From Lactonifactor sp050944855 (lineage in GTDB: Bacteria; Bacillota; Clostridia; Lachnospirales; Lachnospiraceae): 64,000 nt of DNA. Below the pieces are notes generated by a model, which searched no databases, was not told the DNA's origin, and saw only the letters and a list, made by a program, of their open reading frames with translations. The position numbers were made by a program, and so were the translations under genes. The DNA is taken from NCBI GenBank assembly GCA_050944855.1, contig JBMNRU010000007.1:69378-133377 (forward strand), written 5' to 3'. Below, in pieces: positions 41,842 to 49,681 of this stretch (positions are counted from its first letter, which is position 1; each line of letters starts with the position of its first letter).

Positions 41842-42525
41842 ATGAAGTTATTAATTATTATTCCCGCCTATAATGAGGAAGATAATATTAAACGAACGAT
41901 TGAGAATATTGAACAAAATGCTCCGCAGTATGATTATGTGATTATAAATGACTGTTCTACAGACAGCACAAAGGCTATCTGTGAAGAGAATGGATTTCAT
42001 GTAGTAAACCTGCCCTGTAATCTGGGAATCGGAGGAGCCGTACAGACCGGATATATATATGCTTTGGAAAATGGTTACGATCTGGCAGTGCAGGTGGATG
42101 GAGATGGACAGCATGATGCTCAGTTCTTAATGGAAATGGAGAATTATCTGACAGAGCATCAATGTAACATGGTAATTGGTTCTCGCTTTATTAATAAAGA
42201 AGGATTTCAGTCTTCCGGGCTTCGAAGGATAGGCATCCGGTATTTTACCTGGCTGATCCGTCTGCTTACCGGGAAGACGATTACCGATGCCACTTCCGGG
42301 CTGCGTATGGTAGATCGAGAGGTAATGGAATTATTTGCGAAAGATTATCCGAAGGATTATCCGGAGCCGGAAAGCGTAACCAAAGTTATTAAAAAAGGAA
42401 AGAAGGTATGTGAGATACCTGTCATTATGAAAGAGCGTCAGGGGGGCGTATCTTCCATATCTCCTGGGAAATCTGTCTATTATATGATTAAAGTGACGCT
42501 TGCCGTAATTCTGGCGGCGTTTTAG
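41842..42525 (+). CDS. DPM1-like GT2 glycosyltransferase
   Basis: A 227-residue polyprenyl-phosphate-sugar synthase type GT2: 'LIIIPAYNEEDNIKRTIENI', 'DYVIINDCSTDST', 'LGIGGAVQTGYIYALENGYD' and 'VQVDGDGQHDAQFL', then 'DATSGLRMVDREVMELFA'. Such enzymes load a sugar on undecaprenyl phosphate at the cytoplasmic face. With the DUF2304 protein directly after it and large multi-pass membrane proteins next (GT-C-like), it could feed sugars to periplasmic-side transferases. AAGAGG precedes the ATG. Confidence 0.9.
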   Translation: MKLLIIIPAYNEEDNIKRTIENIEQNAPQYDYVIINDCSTDSTKAICEENGFHVVNLPCNLGIGGAVQTGYIYALENGYDLAVQVDGDGQHDAQFLMEMENYLTEHQCNMVIGSRFINKEGFQSSGLRRIGIRYFTWLIRLLTGKTITDATSGLRMVDREVMELFAKDYPKDYPEPESVTKVIKKGKKVCEIPVIMKERQGGVSSISPGKSVYYMIKVTLAVILAAF

Positions 42526-42537
42526 AGAGGTTAGTAT

Positions 42538-42930
42538 ATGAATGTACAAATTCAGATTAGTGTCACAGTTATTATCCTGTTGGCGGTATTTGCGTTGTTT
42601 TCTTTGATTAGAAAAGCAAAGTTACAGTTAAAATACGCACTGATGTGGCTGTTTACAGCTGCCATGCTTTTGTTTATAACATGGGTTCCCCAGGTGGTGT
42701 ATGCACTGGGTTGTTTAATGGGCGTGGAATATCCTGTTAATGCTGTATTCTTTTTGGGCTTTTGTTTTGTGTTGGTCTTGATTTTTTTCCTGACAATGCT
42801 GGTATCCAATATGTCACTGCAGTTGAAGACTCTGACACAGAGAATCGGTCTGTTGGAAAAAAGAGTAAGAGAGTTGGAAAAGAAGGAAGATAAGATTGAT
42901 GAGAAGGAAAGAGAAACGGATATTCATTAA
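42538..42930 (+). CDS. DUF2304 family small membrane protein
   Basis: A 130-residue protein with three hydrophobic helices (about residues 6-22, 32-52, 66-90) and a charged coiled-coil C terminus 'LEKRVRELEKKEDKIDEKE'. It is a DUF2304 protein. These nearly always follow DPM1-like glycosyltransferases, as here, and may anchor or regulate them or move the lipid-linked sugar. GAGG precedes the ATG. The gene overlaps the next one by 32 bp. Confidence 0.85.
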   Translation: MNVQIQISVTVIILLAVFALFSLIRKAKLQLKYALMWLFTAAMLLFITWVPQVVYALGCLMGVEYPVNAVFFLGFCFVLVLIFFLTMLVSNMSLQLKTLTQRIGLLEKRVRELEKKEDKIDEKERETDIH

Positions 42931-44851
42931 GAAGTTGGTTTTGGTAGCTTTGTTTGCTATATTATTAGGCATTATTGGGGAGATTATTTTTTCTGGTATT
43001 ATCTATTTGAAAGGGAATTCCGATCCGGGGAAGCAGTTACTTACGGAAAGTTTTATTGAACAAACAAATATGCCTTTTGAAAATGGCGTTTATCACTATC
43101 AGGCAGAAGGTGGAAGCACCATTACATTGACATTTGATGAGCAATATATCAATAAACTGCAGTATCGTTATGAAGCAGATGGTGATTTTTTGTGTATGAT
43201 TTCCTTATATGGAAAGGATGTTTATGGTCAGGAATGTGTGAAACAGATACAAGATCTGAATTCCGGTGTATTACAGCGTTCTGTAGTAACGGTGCAGGAT
43301 AAGATTCATAAGATAGAAATGCATTTTTATCCCGAGCAAAAAACGGCGATTGATCAGGTAAGACAAGGAGCGGCTTCTATAGCAACTGAACTTACGGTTA
43401 CTGATTTTATGTTGGATAATAGTTTCCGTTTTAATCCGTTTCGAGCGGTACTTATTATGTCTGTTGCGGGCATATTTTTGTTTCTTTTCATTTTTAGAAA
43501 TGAAGTGGGAACACGTCCCGAGATTGGAGTGTTTGTGGGCGCTTTGGCATTGGGAACTATGTGGGTGATTGCCCTTCCGCCTATGTTGATGGGATGGGAT
43601 GAGCATATTCATCTGGTGAAAGCAGCGTCTCTGTTTTCCGGGAAGGATTCTATTTCAGCGGCAATCCATTATCTACATACATATCCTGAATATATGGGCT
43701 TGACATTGATACAGTCTGTAGAAGAAAAAATGGATATGATTCGCTACTTGAATGCTATAGATACTGTAGATGTATCTATTGATATTTATAATCAGAGTCT
43801 TTCTTCAGCGGGATATGTAATTAGTGCCCTGGCTGTATTTGTGGGCAGGATATTGCATTTTCCATTTTATGTAATTTTTATCTTTGGGAAATGGGTTAAC
43901 GTAGTATTCTACAGTTTTATGGCATATTGGGCAGTAAAATATGCGCGTATTGGCAAAGCGGTATTTGCGGCAATTGCATTGTATCCTCTGATTATTTTCA
44001 GTACCACATTATATACGTATGATGTAGCTGTTCTGGGTTTTCTCATGGTTGCTGTATCCGTTATTTTGTCAGAGATGGCCATTCCGGATGTTAAGATATC
44101 TGTAAAAATGGAAATTGTTTTTTTTGCAAGTGTAATTTTAGGATGCCTGCCGAAAGCCACTTATGCACCAATTTTATTGTTGGGACTTTTCCTGCCCAAA
44201 ACCAAATTTAGCAGTAAGAAGGAAATGTGGATTTTTAAAGGTGTTATCTGTTTACTGTTCATAGGGCTTATGAGTACGTTTGTTTTACCTACCTTGTTGG
44301 CGCCGCCATCTACAGGAGACACACGAGGTGGGGCTACCAATACAGCAGGACAGTTAGCCTTGATTTTCAGTCAGCCGTTATCCTATCTGCAAGTGTGGTG
44401 GGAGAATGTAAAGAATACTTTTGGTACTTATATGCTGGGACTTCCGCAAATGGTATCTTTAGGTTACATGGGCACTATGAAGCATTCTTATTTAGTAGGT
44501 GTTTATTTGATTTTGGTCATGGTGACGGATACCGGGTATCAGTATGAAGGGAAAAAAGTTGGATTAAAAGGTGTATACCGGGTAATTATTGCTTTTTGCA
44601 TAACTATGATACTGGGAATGATCTGGAGTGCATTGTACTTATCCTTTACAGAGGTAGGTAAGCTGGAAATTGCCGGTGTCCAGGGTAGATATTATTTGCC
44701 GGTTATGGGGATGTTTCTGCTTCTTTTCCAGACAGACAGGCTTCGACTGGCGTGGAATAGAAAGAAATATTATTTGACAGTGCTTGTGGTAAGCTGTATG
44801 TTCTTGTTAATGGCTTTATGGGATATGTGCGGGAAATATTATATTTTATAA
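42899..44851 (+). CDS. Large multi-pass membrane protein, DUF2142-like
   Basis: A 650-residue membrane protein. After an N-terminal helix there is an extracytoplasmic part of about 150 residues, then ten or more helices. 'MGWDEHIHLVKAASLF' early in the membrane part and 'GVQGRYYLPVMGMFLLLFQ' near the end match the DUF2142 pattern, thought to be GT-C-type glycosyltransferase relatives acting on the outer face with polyprenyl-phosphate sugars. That agrees with the upstream DPM1-like enzyme. ATG 42899 has AAGGAAG before it and overlaps the DUF2304 gene. The reaction is inferred, not shown. Confidence 0.8.
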   Translation: MRRKEKRIFIKKLVLVALFAILLGIIGEIIFSGIIYLKGNSDPGKQLLTESFIEQTNMPFENGVYHYQAEGGSTITLTFDEQYINKLQYRYEADGDFLCMISLYGKDVYGQECVKQIQDLNSGVLQRSVVTVQDKIHKIEMHFYPEQKTAIDQVRQGAASIATELTVTDFMLDNSFRFNPFRAVLIMSVAGIFLFLFIFRNEVGTRPEIGVFVGALALGTMWVIALPPMLMGWDEHIHLVKAASLFSGKDSISAAIHYLHTYPEYMGLTLIQSVEEKMDMIRYLNAIDTVDVSIDIYNQSLSSAGYVISALAVFVGRILHFPFYVIFIFGKWVNVVFYSFMAYWAVKYARIGKAVFAAIALYPLIIFSTTLYTYDVAVLGFLMVAVSVILSEMAIPDVKISVKMEIVFFASVILGCLPKATYAPILLLGLFLPKTKFSSKKEMWIFKGVICLLFIGLMSTFVLPTLLAPPSTGDTRGGATNTAGQLALIFSQPLSYLQVWWENVKNTFGTYMLGLPQMVSLGYMGTMKHSYLVGVYLILVMVTDTGYQYEGKKVGLKGVYRVIIAFCITMILGMIWSALYLSFTEVGKLEIAGVQGRYYLPVMGMFLLLFQTDRLRLAWNRKKYYLTVLVVSCMFLLMALWDMCGKYYIL

Positions 44852-44870
44852 ATAATAAGAAGGAAACAAA

Positions 44871-45926
44871 ATGGTAGGATTTGTATTAGCTGGATTTTAT
44901 TTGCTTCTGTATTTTATTACAGGATCAATTATAACAGCCAGAATGAAAAAAGAATATTTTTCCCTGACACTGACATGTATTGTAGGATTTTTCTTTTACT
45001 ATTTGCTGTTTACCATAGTAGCACTTCCCATGAAGCTGACGCTGCAGCCGTTATCCAGGCTGACCTGTGTCTGGTCTGTCTGTCTGGTTTGCATAGTAAT
45101 TCTTTCTATGATTTTAAATCTGAAAAGATGGAGCAAATGGTTGTGCTGTCACCCCTTTAAGAATCATTATGCCGTTTTCTTTGGTGTAATTCTTCTGGTT
45201 CTATTTCAGATATTGATTATTCATCACAATGCCGGTATTGGAAGTGCGCTGGACGCAGCTTATTATATAGGAGAAGTAAACAGTTCTGTGGCTACCAATA
45301 CCATTAGTCAGTATGATTCTTTTACTGGATGTAAACTTGCACAATTACATCCTTCGTATATGTTAGTTACTTATCAGACACACAGTATGGTGATGTGTCA
45401 GTTGTTTGGTGTGCATCCTTTAATCGAGATGCGTACGAGTATGATGACCGTGGTAATTATCTTGTTTCATATGTGTCTATATAAAGTTATCACCGGGGTT
45501 TTCCAGAAGGTAAATATAGGTGCATGGATAGCTCTTGGGATTGTAGATATGGTTTTATGGTTAGATGATTCTCAATTTACGCCCACGGGATTTTATGTGT
45601 ATCGGACTTTTGAAGGAAAAACCGTATTGGCAGTGGTTGTTATTACAGCTATGCTGTATTTCTTTATTCGTGTAGTACAGGATGTGGACAATAGTTGGAA
45701 TTGGTCGTTTTTACTGTTAATCGTATTGACAAGTTTTATCTTTGCTATGAGTGGAATGTTTTTGGTACCAACGTTTTTGTCTACAGCATTGTTGGGGTTA
45801 GCCTTGTCCAGAAGGGATAGGGAAGTCTTTCTGCGAATGATAATGCTCATGATACCATGTGTTGCTCTTATTTTTTGTTACTTGTTGATATCAAAAGGTA
45901 TTTGGATTGTTAGGATACCGGCATAA
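44871..45926 (+). CDS. Multi-pass membrane protein, N-terminal part of a probably split gene (DUF6077-like)
   Basis: A 351-residue frame with about eight to ten hydrophobic helices, starting 'FVLAGFYLLLYFITGSIITARM'. A non-membrane loop 'HNAGIGSALDAAYYIGEVNSS' precedes 'FTGCKLAQLHPSYMLVTY'. I recall this pattern from a Lachnospiraceae family of about 600-700 residues (DUF6077), but cannot verify it. The frame ends abruptly after a helix at 'GIWIVRIPA'; the next frame, 14 bp on and in another phase, continues with matching character. See the finding on the split gene. AAGGAAAC precedes the ATG. It is probably a partner of the DUF2142-like protein. Confidence 0.6.
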   Translation: MVGFVLAGFYLLLYFITGSIITARMKKEYFSLTLTCIVGFFFYYLLFTIVALPMKLTLQPLSRLTCVWSVCLVCIVILSMILNLKRWSKWLCCHPFKNHYAVFFGVILLVLFQILIIHHNAGIGSALDAAYYIGEVNSSVATNTISQYDSFTGCKLAQLHPSYMLVTYQTHSMVMCQLFGVHPLIEMRTSMMTVVIILFHMCLYKVITGVFQKVNIGAWIALGIVDMVLWLDDSQFTPTGFYVYRTFEGKTVLAVVVITAMLYFFIRVVQDVDNSWNWSFLLLIVLTSFIFAMSGMFLVPTFLSTALLGLALSRRDREVFLRMIMLMIPCVALIFCYLLISKGIWIVRIPA

Positions 45927-45940
45927 GAGAAGAGGGTATT

Positions 45941-46789
45941 ATGTATTCAGTTGATTTTACAGACTCTTTTGATTGGGATTATTTACCCAGAACATGGATG
46001 GAATATTGTGGAACTCCTGCTTTCATGGCCGTATACGTAATCGTTTTATCCATTCTATGGATCCAGAAAGACCGCACATTGCGGGAGGTTTTTGTGTATC
46101 CGTTTCTGATACAGTTTTTAACCGTATTTAATATTTTTTTGTTGGATTTTTTAATTCCGAAGTTGAGTCTCACTACAAGATACTACCGTTTTTTCTGGAT
46201 ACTGCCAGTTTCTGTTTTGTTAGGAATATTTTGTGTATGGATGATTTCCAAAATCAGAGTTAGAGTATGTAAGGTAGTAGTGTTATTTTTGTTCATAGGA
46301 GGAATTTTGTATATTGGCTATCCCTGCAGAGCGTATAATTATGAATCAGTAGGTTGGCCCTCTATGAGCGCAAAAGAAAATGAATATAAAATCCCCAATT
46401 ATATTGTAGAGTTAAGTGATATCCTGCATTCAGAGGGATTGGAGGAACCGATTGTTGTATACGGCTATACGGAGCAGCTTTTCTTGAGAGAATATGATGG
46501 ACGGGTACGTTCTGTATTTGCAAGAAATGATACGCTTAGTATGCAAATATACGCAGAAGAAGAAATAGAGGAAATTATGGCTTCCGATCGGTATAAAGAT
46601 AAATTATGGATGCTGGTGTTTCAGGGGTGTCATCCTGAGAAAGAGATATTAGACGAGGCCTTAGAAGTATTGAATGTGGACTATATGGTTTTAAACAATT
46701 CTGTAAATGGGAATGGGGATTATGCCATGGAGCTAGGATATGAATGTATTGGAAATGTAGAAAACAGATATGTTTTTCGGATACCGTAG
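45941..46789 (+). CDS. Membrane protein, C-terminal part of the probably split gene
   Basis: A 282-residue frame. Four helices occupy about residues 25-150, including 'YYRFFWILPVSVLLGIF', followed by a soluble C-terminal domain of about 130 residues containing 'YKIPNYIVELSDIL' and 'VLNVDYMVLNNSVNGNGDYAMELG'. The soluble end looks extracytoplasmic. Taken alone it starts in the middle of a membrane topology. Together with the preceding frame it would give about 640 residues, near the length of the DUF2142-like neighbour. Either two interacting proteins or one gene broken by a frameshift near 45911-45926. GAGGG precedes ATG 45941. Confidence 0.6.
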   Translation: MYSVDFTDSFDWDYLPRTWMEYCGTPAFMAVYVIVLSILWIQKDRTLREVFVYPFLIQFLTVFNIFLLDFLIPKLSLTTRYYRFFWILPVSVLLGIFCVWMISKIRVRVCKVVVLFLFIGGILYIGYPCRAYNYESVGWPSMSAKENEYKIPNYIVELSDILHSEGLEEPIVVYGYTEQLFLREYDGRVRSVFARNDTLSMQIYAEEEIEEIMASDRYKDKLWMLVFQGCHPEKEILDEALEVLNVDYMVLNNSVNGNGDYAMELGYECIGNVENRYVFRIP

Positions 46790-46801
46790 AGGCCAGTCTC
46801 A

Positions 46802-46830
46802 TTGCAGAAGACTATGAAAAATAGTAAAAT
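46802..46830 (+). promoter_or_regulatory. Predicted promoter of the Wzz-like gene
   Basis: TTGCAG (46802-46807), 17 bases, TAAAAT (46825-46830), giving a leader of about 100 nt. It marks the boundary between the two glycan clusters. Confidence 0.5.
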
Positions 46831-46936
46831 GTAGAAAAACTAGTGGGAGAAGACACAGGTTATAGCTGAATGGTTAGAGAATATAGAAAGGAAAGTGTGC
46901 TATCTGGCTGTATCCCAGATCATACGAAAAGAGAAA

Positions 46937-48391
46937 ATGGAACAATATAGAAATACAGAACGAGAGATCGATTTGCAGGATTTGTTTTGGCAGCTGCTTC
47001 GTCACTGGCGGGCCATAGCGCTGTGTGCAGTGATTTTTGCCATATTGGCAGGAGCGCTGAGTTATATGAAGGACAACAGGGCAGCGGAGGCCGGATCCCA
47101 AAATGAAAGAGAGGTTGTGGAACGTTTACGGGAAAATCTGGAACCGGAGGGAAAAAGTCGGTTGCTGGAGGCGGAAAGTTATACGGACCGTTTACGTGAG
47201 ACAGAACTTTGGGTTCAGGAAAATCCATTGGCACAAATAGATCCTCATCAGGCACGGACGGTGACATTACAATATTATATTGATTCTGTCCCCACATTGG
47301 ACAGTGAAGGTCAGGTGCTTCGGGACTATAATGCAGATTTGGTAAATGCTTTTGCAGCATTTGTAACCAATGAGGAGAATTGCAGTCAAATGGCGGAGTT
47401 GGTTCCTAATCTGCGTACAGAAGATATCGCTTACCTTGTAAGCGGAAGTTACGTAACGGATAATTCTTTTTGTGTGAAAATAACGGGAACAGATGAAACG
47501 ATGGCAGATCGTTTCACAGAGTTTATGAAAACTGCCATTGATGGGTATTCTGAAACTTTGCGGAGCAGCATGGGAGAGCATGCGGTAGTGCTTGTGAATG
47601 AGAATAAAAGCTCAGGCATCAGTGATGAATTTGCAGAATACAGAGATCTTATGATGACACGGCTGAGTGATTCAAGAGCAAAAGTGAAGACTTTAACAGG
47701 TGAGATGTCAGAAGATGAAATGAGAATTTATCGTTATGATATGGATCCAGAGAAGGAAGATTTGACGGCAGGAACGTCGGAATATGCGGAGGCAACTCCA
47801 GGTGTCAGTGTAAAAAGTATACTTGTGGGAGCTGTGCTTGGAATTTTTGTAGTGTGTGTATGGGTGACGTTGTTTTACGTTTTTGATGGCCGAGTGAAAA
47901 CTGTCAGTGAGGTAGAATCACTGCTTCCGGGAAGTTTTGTCAGTGAAGTATCAGATGCCGGTTCCGAGAAAAAGCGTCTGTTTGGATTTGTAGACAGGTG
48001 GATAGTAAACTTGCAGGGGGCGAAAAGATTAATATTGCCCGCGGAAAGACAGATGCAGATCTTAGCATCTAATATAGAACTGCTCAGTCATAAGAGAGAG
48101 ATCGAGCAATTGTATGTAACAGGAACGATGTTGGATCCAACTGATGAGCAGATACAACAGCTGTCAGCGTTACTGGAACAAAAGGGGATTACGCTGCAGG
48201 TGGTAAATTCGGTACTGCAGGATGCGGCTGCATTGGAGCAGATGGTATCCAGCGGTGTAGTTTTGTTGTGGGAATATGAGGGAAAATCCTTGTATACGGA
48301 GATTGTACGTTTGCTGCAGTTATGCAGGACTCAGCAGGTAAATATACTGGGTGCAGTTGTTGTGCATGAATCATGTGCAGTAGTAGGTTAG
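46937..48391 (+). CDS. Wzz-like polysaccharide chain-length protein with kinase-like tail lacking a P-loop
   Basis: A 484-residue protein. It starts 'MEQYRNTEREIDLQDLFWQL', typical of Wzz/CapA-type proteins, with helices near 25-43 and 290-315 flanking an extracytoplasmic part. The cytoplasmic C terminus (about 345-484) resembles the fold of capsule tyrosine kinases ('GVVLLWEYEGKSLYTEIVRL', 'VNILGAVVVHE') but carries no Walker A motif where one would be expected ('LYVTGTMLDPTDEQIQQL'). No separate CpsD kinase or CpsB phosphatase is in the window. ATG 46937 is preferred to the GTG at 46895 because family members begin MEQYRNTE. It should set capsule chain length. Confidence 0.8.
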   Translation: MEQYRNTEREIDLQDLFWQLLRHWRAIALCAVIFAILAGALSYMKDNRAAEAGSQNEREVVERLRENLEPEGKSRLLEAESYTDRLRETELWVQENPLAQIDPHQARTVTLQYYIDSVPTLDSEGQVLRDYNADLVNAFAAFVTNEENCSQMAELVPNLRTEDIAYLVSGSYVTDNSFCVKITGTDETMADRFTEFMKTAIDGYSETLRSSMGEHAVVLVNENKSSGISDEFAEYRDLMMTRLSDSRAKVKTLTGEMSEDEMRIYRYDMDPEKEDLTAGTSEYAEATPGVSVKSILVGAVLGIFVVCVWVTLFYVFDGRVKTVSEVESLLPGSFVSEVSDAGSEKKRLFGFVDRWIVNLQGAKRLILPAERQMQILASNIELLSHKREIEQLYVTGTMLDPTDEQIQQLSALLEQKGITLQVVNSVLQDAAALEQMVSSGVVLLWEYEGKSLYTEIVRLLQLCRTQQVNILGAVVVHESCAVVG

Positions 48392-48403
48392 AATATCATG
48401 AAT

Positions 48404-48440
48404 AAAGAACACCTTGTAGAGAAATGGTGTTCTTTCTTTT
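48404..48440 (+). terminator. Rho-independent terminator after the Wzz-like gene
   Basis: A 10-bp stem, AAAGAACACC (48404-48413) with GGTGTTCTTT (48426-48435), 12-base loop, followed by CTTTT. Confidence 0.75.
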
Positions 48441-48501
48441 GGATAGATGTTTGTGTTGTGTGGTCAGGAAAGATGATTTAGGCAGGACAAGGAGAAAAGA
48501 T

Positions 48502-49602
48502 ATGAAGCAGTATGATTATGTGATTGCAGGCGGCGGTTTGTTTGCCGGAGTGTTTGCTTATCATGCGGTGAAGCAGGGAAAGAAATGTCTGGTGGTGGAA
48601 AAACGGAAGAATCTGGGGGGCAACATATATTGTGAAGATGTGGAAGACATTCATGTTCATAAATATGGCGCGCATATATTTCATACCAGTAATCAAAGGG
48701 TGTGGGATTTTGTCAATTCTTTGGTTGCCTTCAATCGGTATACGAACTCTCCCATTGCTAATTATAAAGGTGAGATTTATAATTTGCCTTTTAATATGAA
48801 TACATTCAGTAAGATGTGGGGGATTCGCACTCCTCAGGAAGCAAGGAATATCATCAATTCTCAGAGGGCAGTACTGCAGAAAGAACCTGAGAACCTGGAA
48901 GAGCAGGCCATTAGTTTGGTAGGAAAAGATATTTATGAAAAGCTGGTTAAGGGATATACAGAAAAGCAGTGGGGTAGAGACTGTAGAGAACTTCCGGCTT
49001 TTATTATTAAGCGTTTGCCGGTTCGCTATACTTACGATAATAATTACTTTAACGATCCCTATCAGGGAATTCCCATAGGGGGATATAATGTACTGATTGA
49101 TGCCTTGTTCCAGGGGTGTGATGTGGATTTTAATACGGATTATAACGTCCGTCGGAAAAAATATGAGGATATGGGAGAAAAGGTTTTATATACAGGAACC
49201 TTAGATTCTTTTTATCAATATCAGTTTGGCAGACTGGAGTATCGGAGTCTGCATTTTGAAACAGAAGTATTAGAGGAAGAGAATTACCAGGGGGTTGCTG
49301 TGGTAAACTATACGGACAGAGAGACTCCTTATACCCGGATTATTGAGCACAAGCATTTTGAATATGGAACACAACCGAAGACGGTGATAACCAGAGAGTA
49401 TCCGGTCGACTGGAAAGAAGGAATGGAACCCTATTATCCTGTTAATGATGATAGAAACCAAAAACTTTATCAGCAATATCAGCATCTGGCAGAAAAAGAG
49501 AAAAAGGTGTTATTTGGAGGAAGACTGGCAGAGTATCGTTATTATGATATGGATCAAGTGATTGCGTCCGCTTTGGATTTGGTTGAAAAGGAATTGGGAT
49601 AA
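48502..49602 (+). CDS. glf: UDP-galactopyranose mutase
   Basis: A 366-residue flavoprotein that converts UDP-Galp to UDP-Galf. The FAD-binding start is 'YDYVIAGGGLFAGVFAYHA', followed by 'EKRKNLGGNIYCED', 'HKYGAHIFHTSNQRVW', 'GYTEKQWGRDCRELP' and the C-terminal 'RLAEYRYYDMDQVI'. These are classic Glf motifs, so the glycan probably contains galactofuranose. The ATG at 48502 follows AAGGAGAAA; the frame extends to 48424 through the terminator and is rejected. It stands between a terminator and its own gap before the dehydratase. Confidence 0.97.
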   Translation: MKQYDYVIAGGGLFAGVFAYHAVKQGKKCLVVEKRKNLGGNIYCEDVEDIHVHKYGAHIFHTSNQRVWDFVNSLVAFNRYTNSPIANYKGEIYNLPFNMNTFSKMWGIRTPQEARNIINSQRAVLQKEPENLEEQAISLVGKDIYEKLVKGYTEKQWGRDCRELPAFIIKRLPVRYTYDNNYFNDPYQGIPIGGYNVLIDALFQGCDVDFNTDYNVRRKKYEDMGEKVLYTGTLDSFYQYQFGRLEYRSLHFETEVLEEENYQGVAVVNYTDRETPYTRIIEHKHFEYGTQPKTVITREYPVDWKEGMEPYYPVNDDRNQKLYQQYQHLAEKEKKVLFGGRLAEYRYYDMDQVIASALDLVEKELG

Positions 49603-49613
49603 GCGTATAGGAA

Positions 49614-49642
49614 TTTACTATCAGTGACTATTGTTGTATACT
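49614..49642 (+). promoter_or_regulatory. Possible promoter of the dehydratase gene
   Basis: TTTACT (49614-49619), 17 bases, TATACT (49637-49642), about 40 bases before the start. Confidence 0.45.
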
Positions 49643-49681
49643 ACTTGTGATTATGTTTAACATTAGAAGAGGATCCAGCTT

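Noticed and set aside
48424..48501. Longer N terminus of the glf product
   Set aside because: It begins inside the preceding gene's terminator, and the FAD-binding start directly follows ATG 48502 with its own ribosome-binding site.
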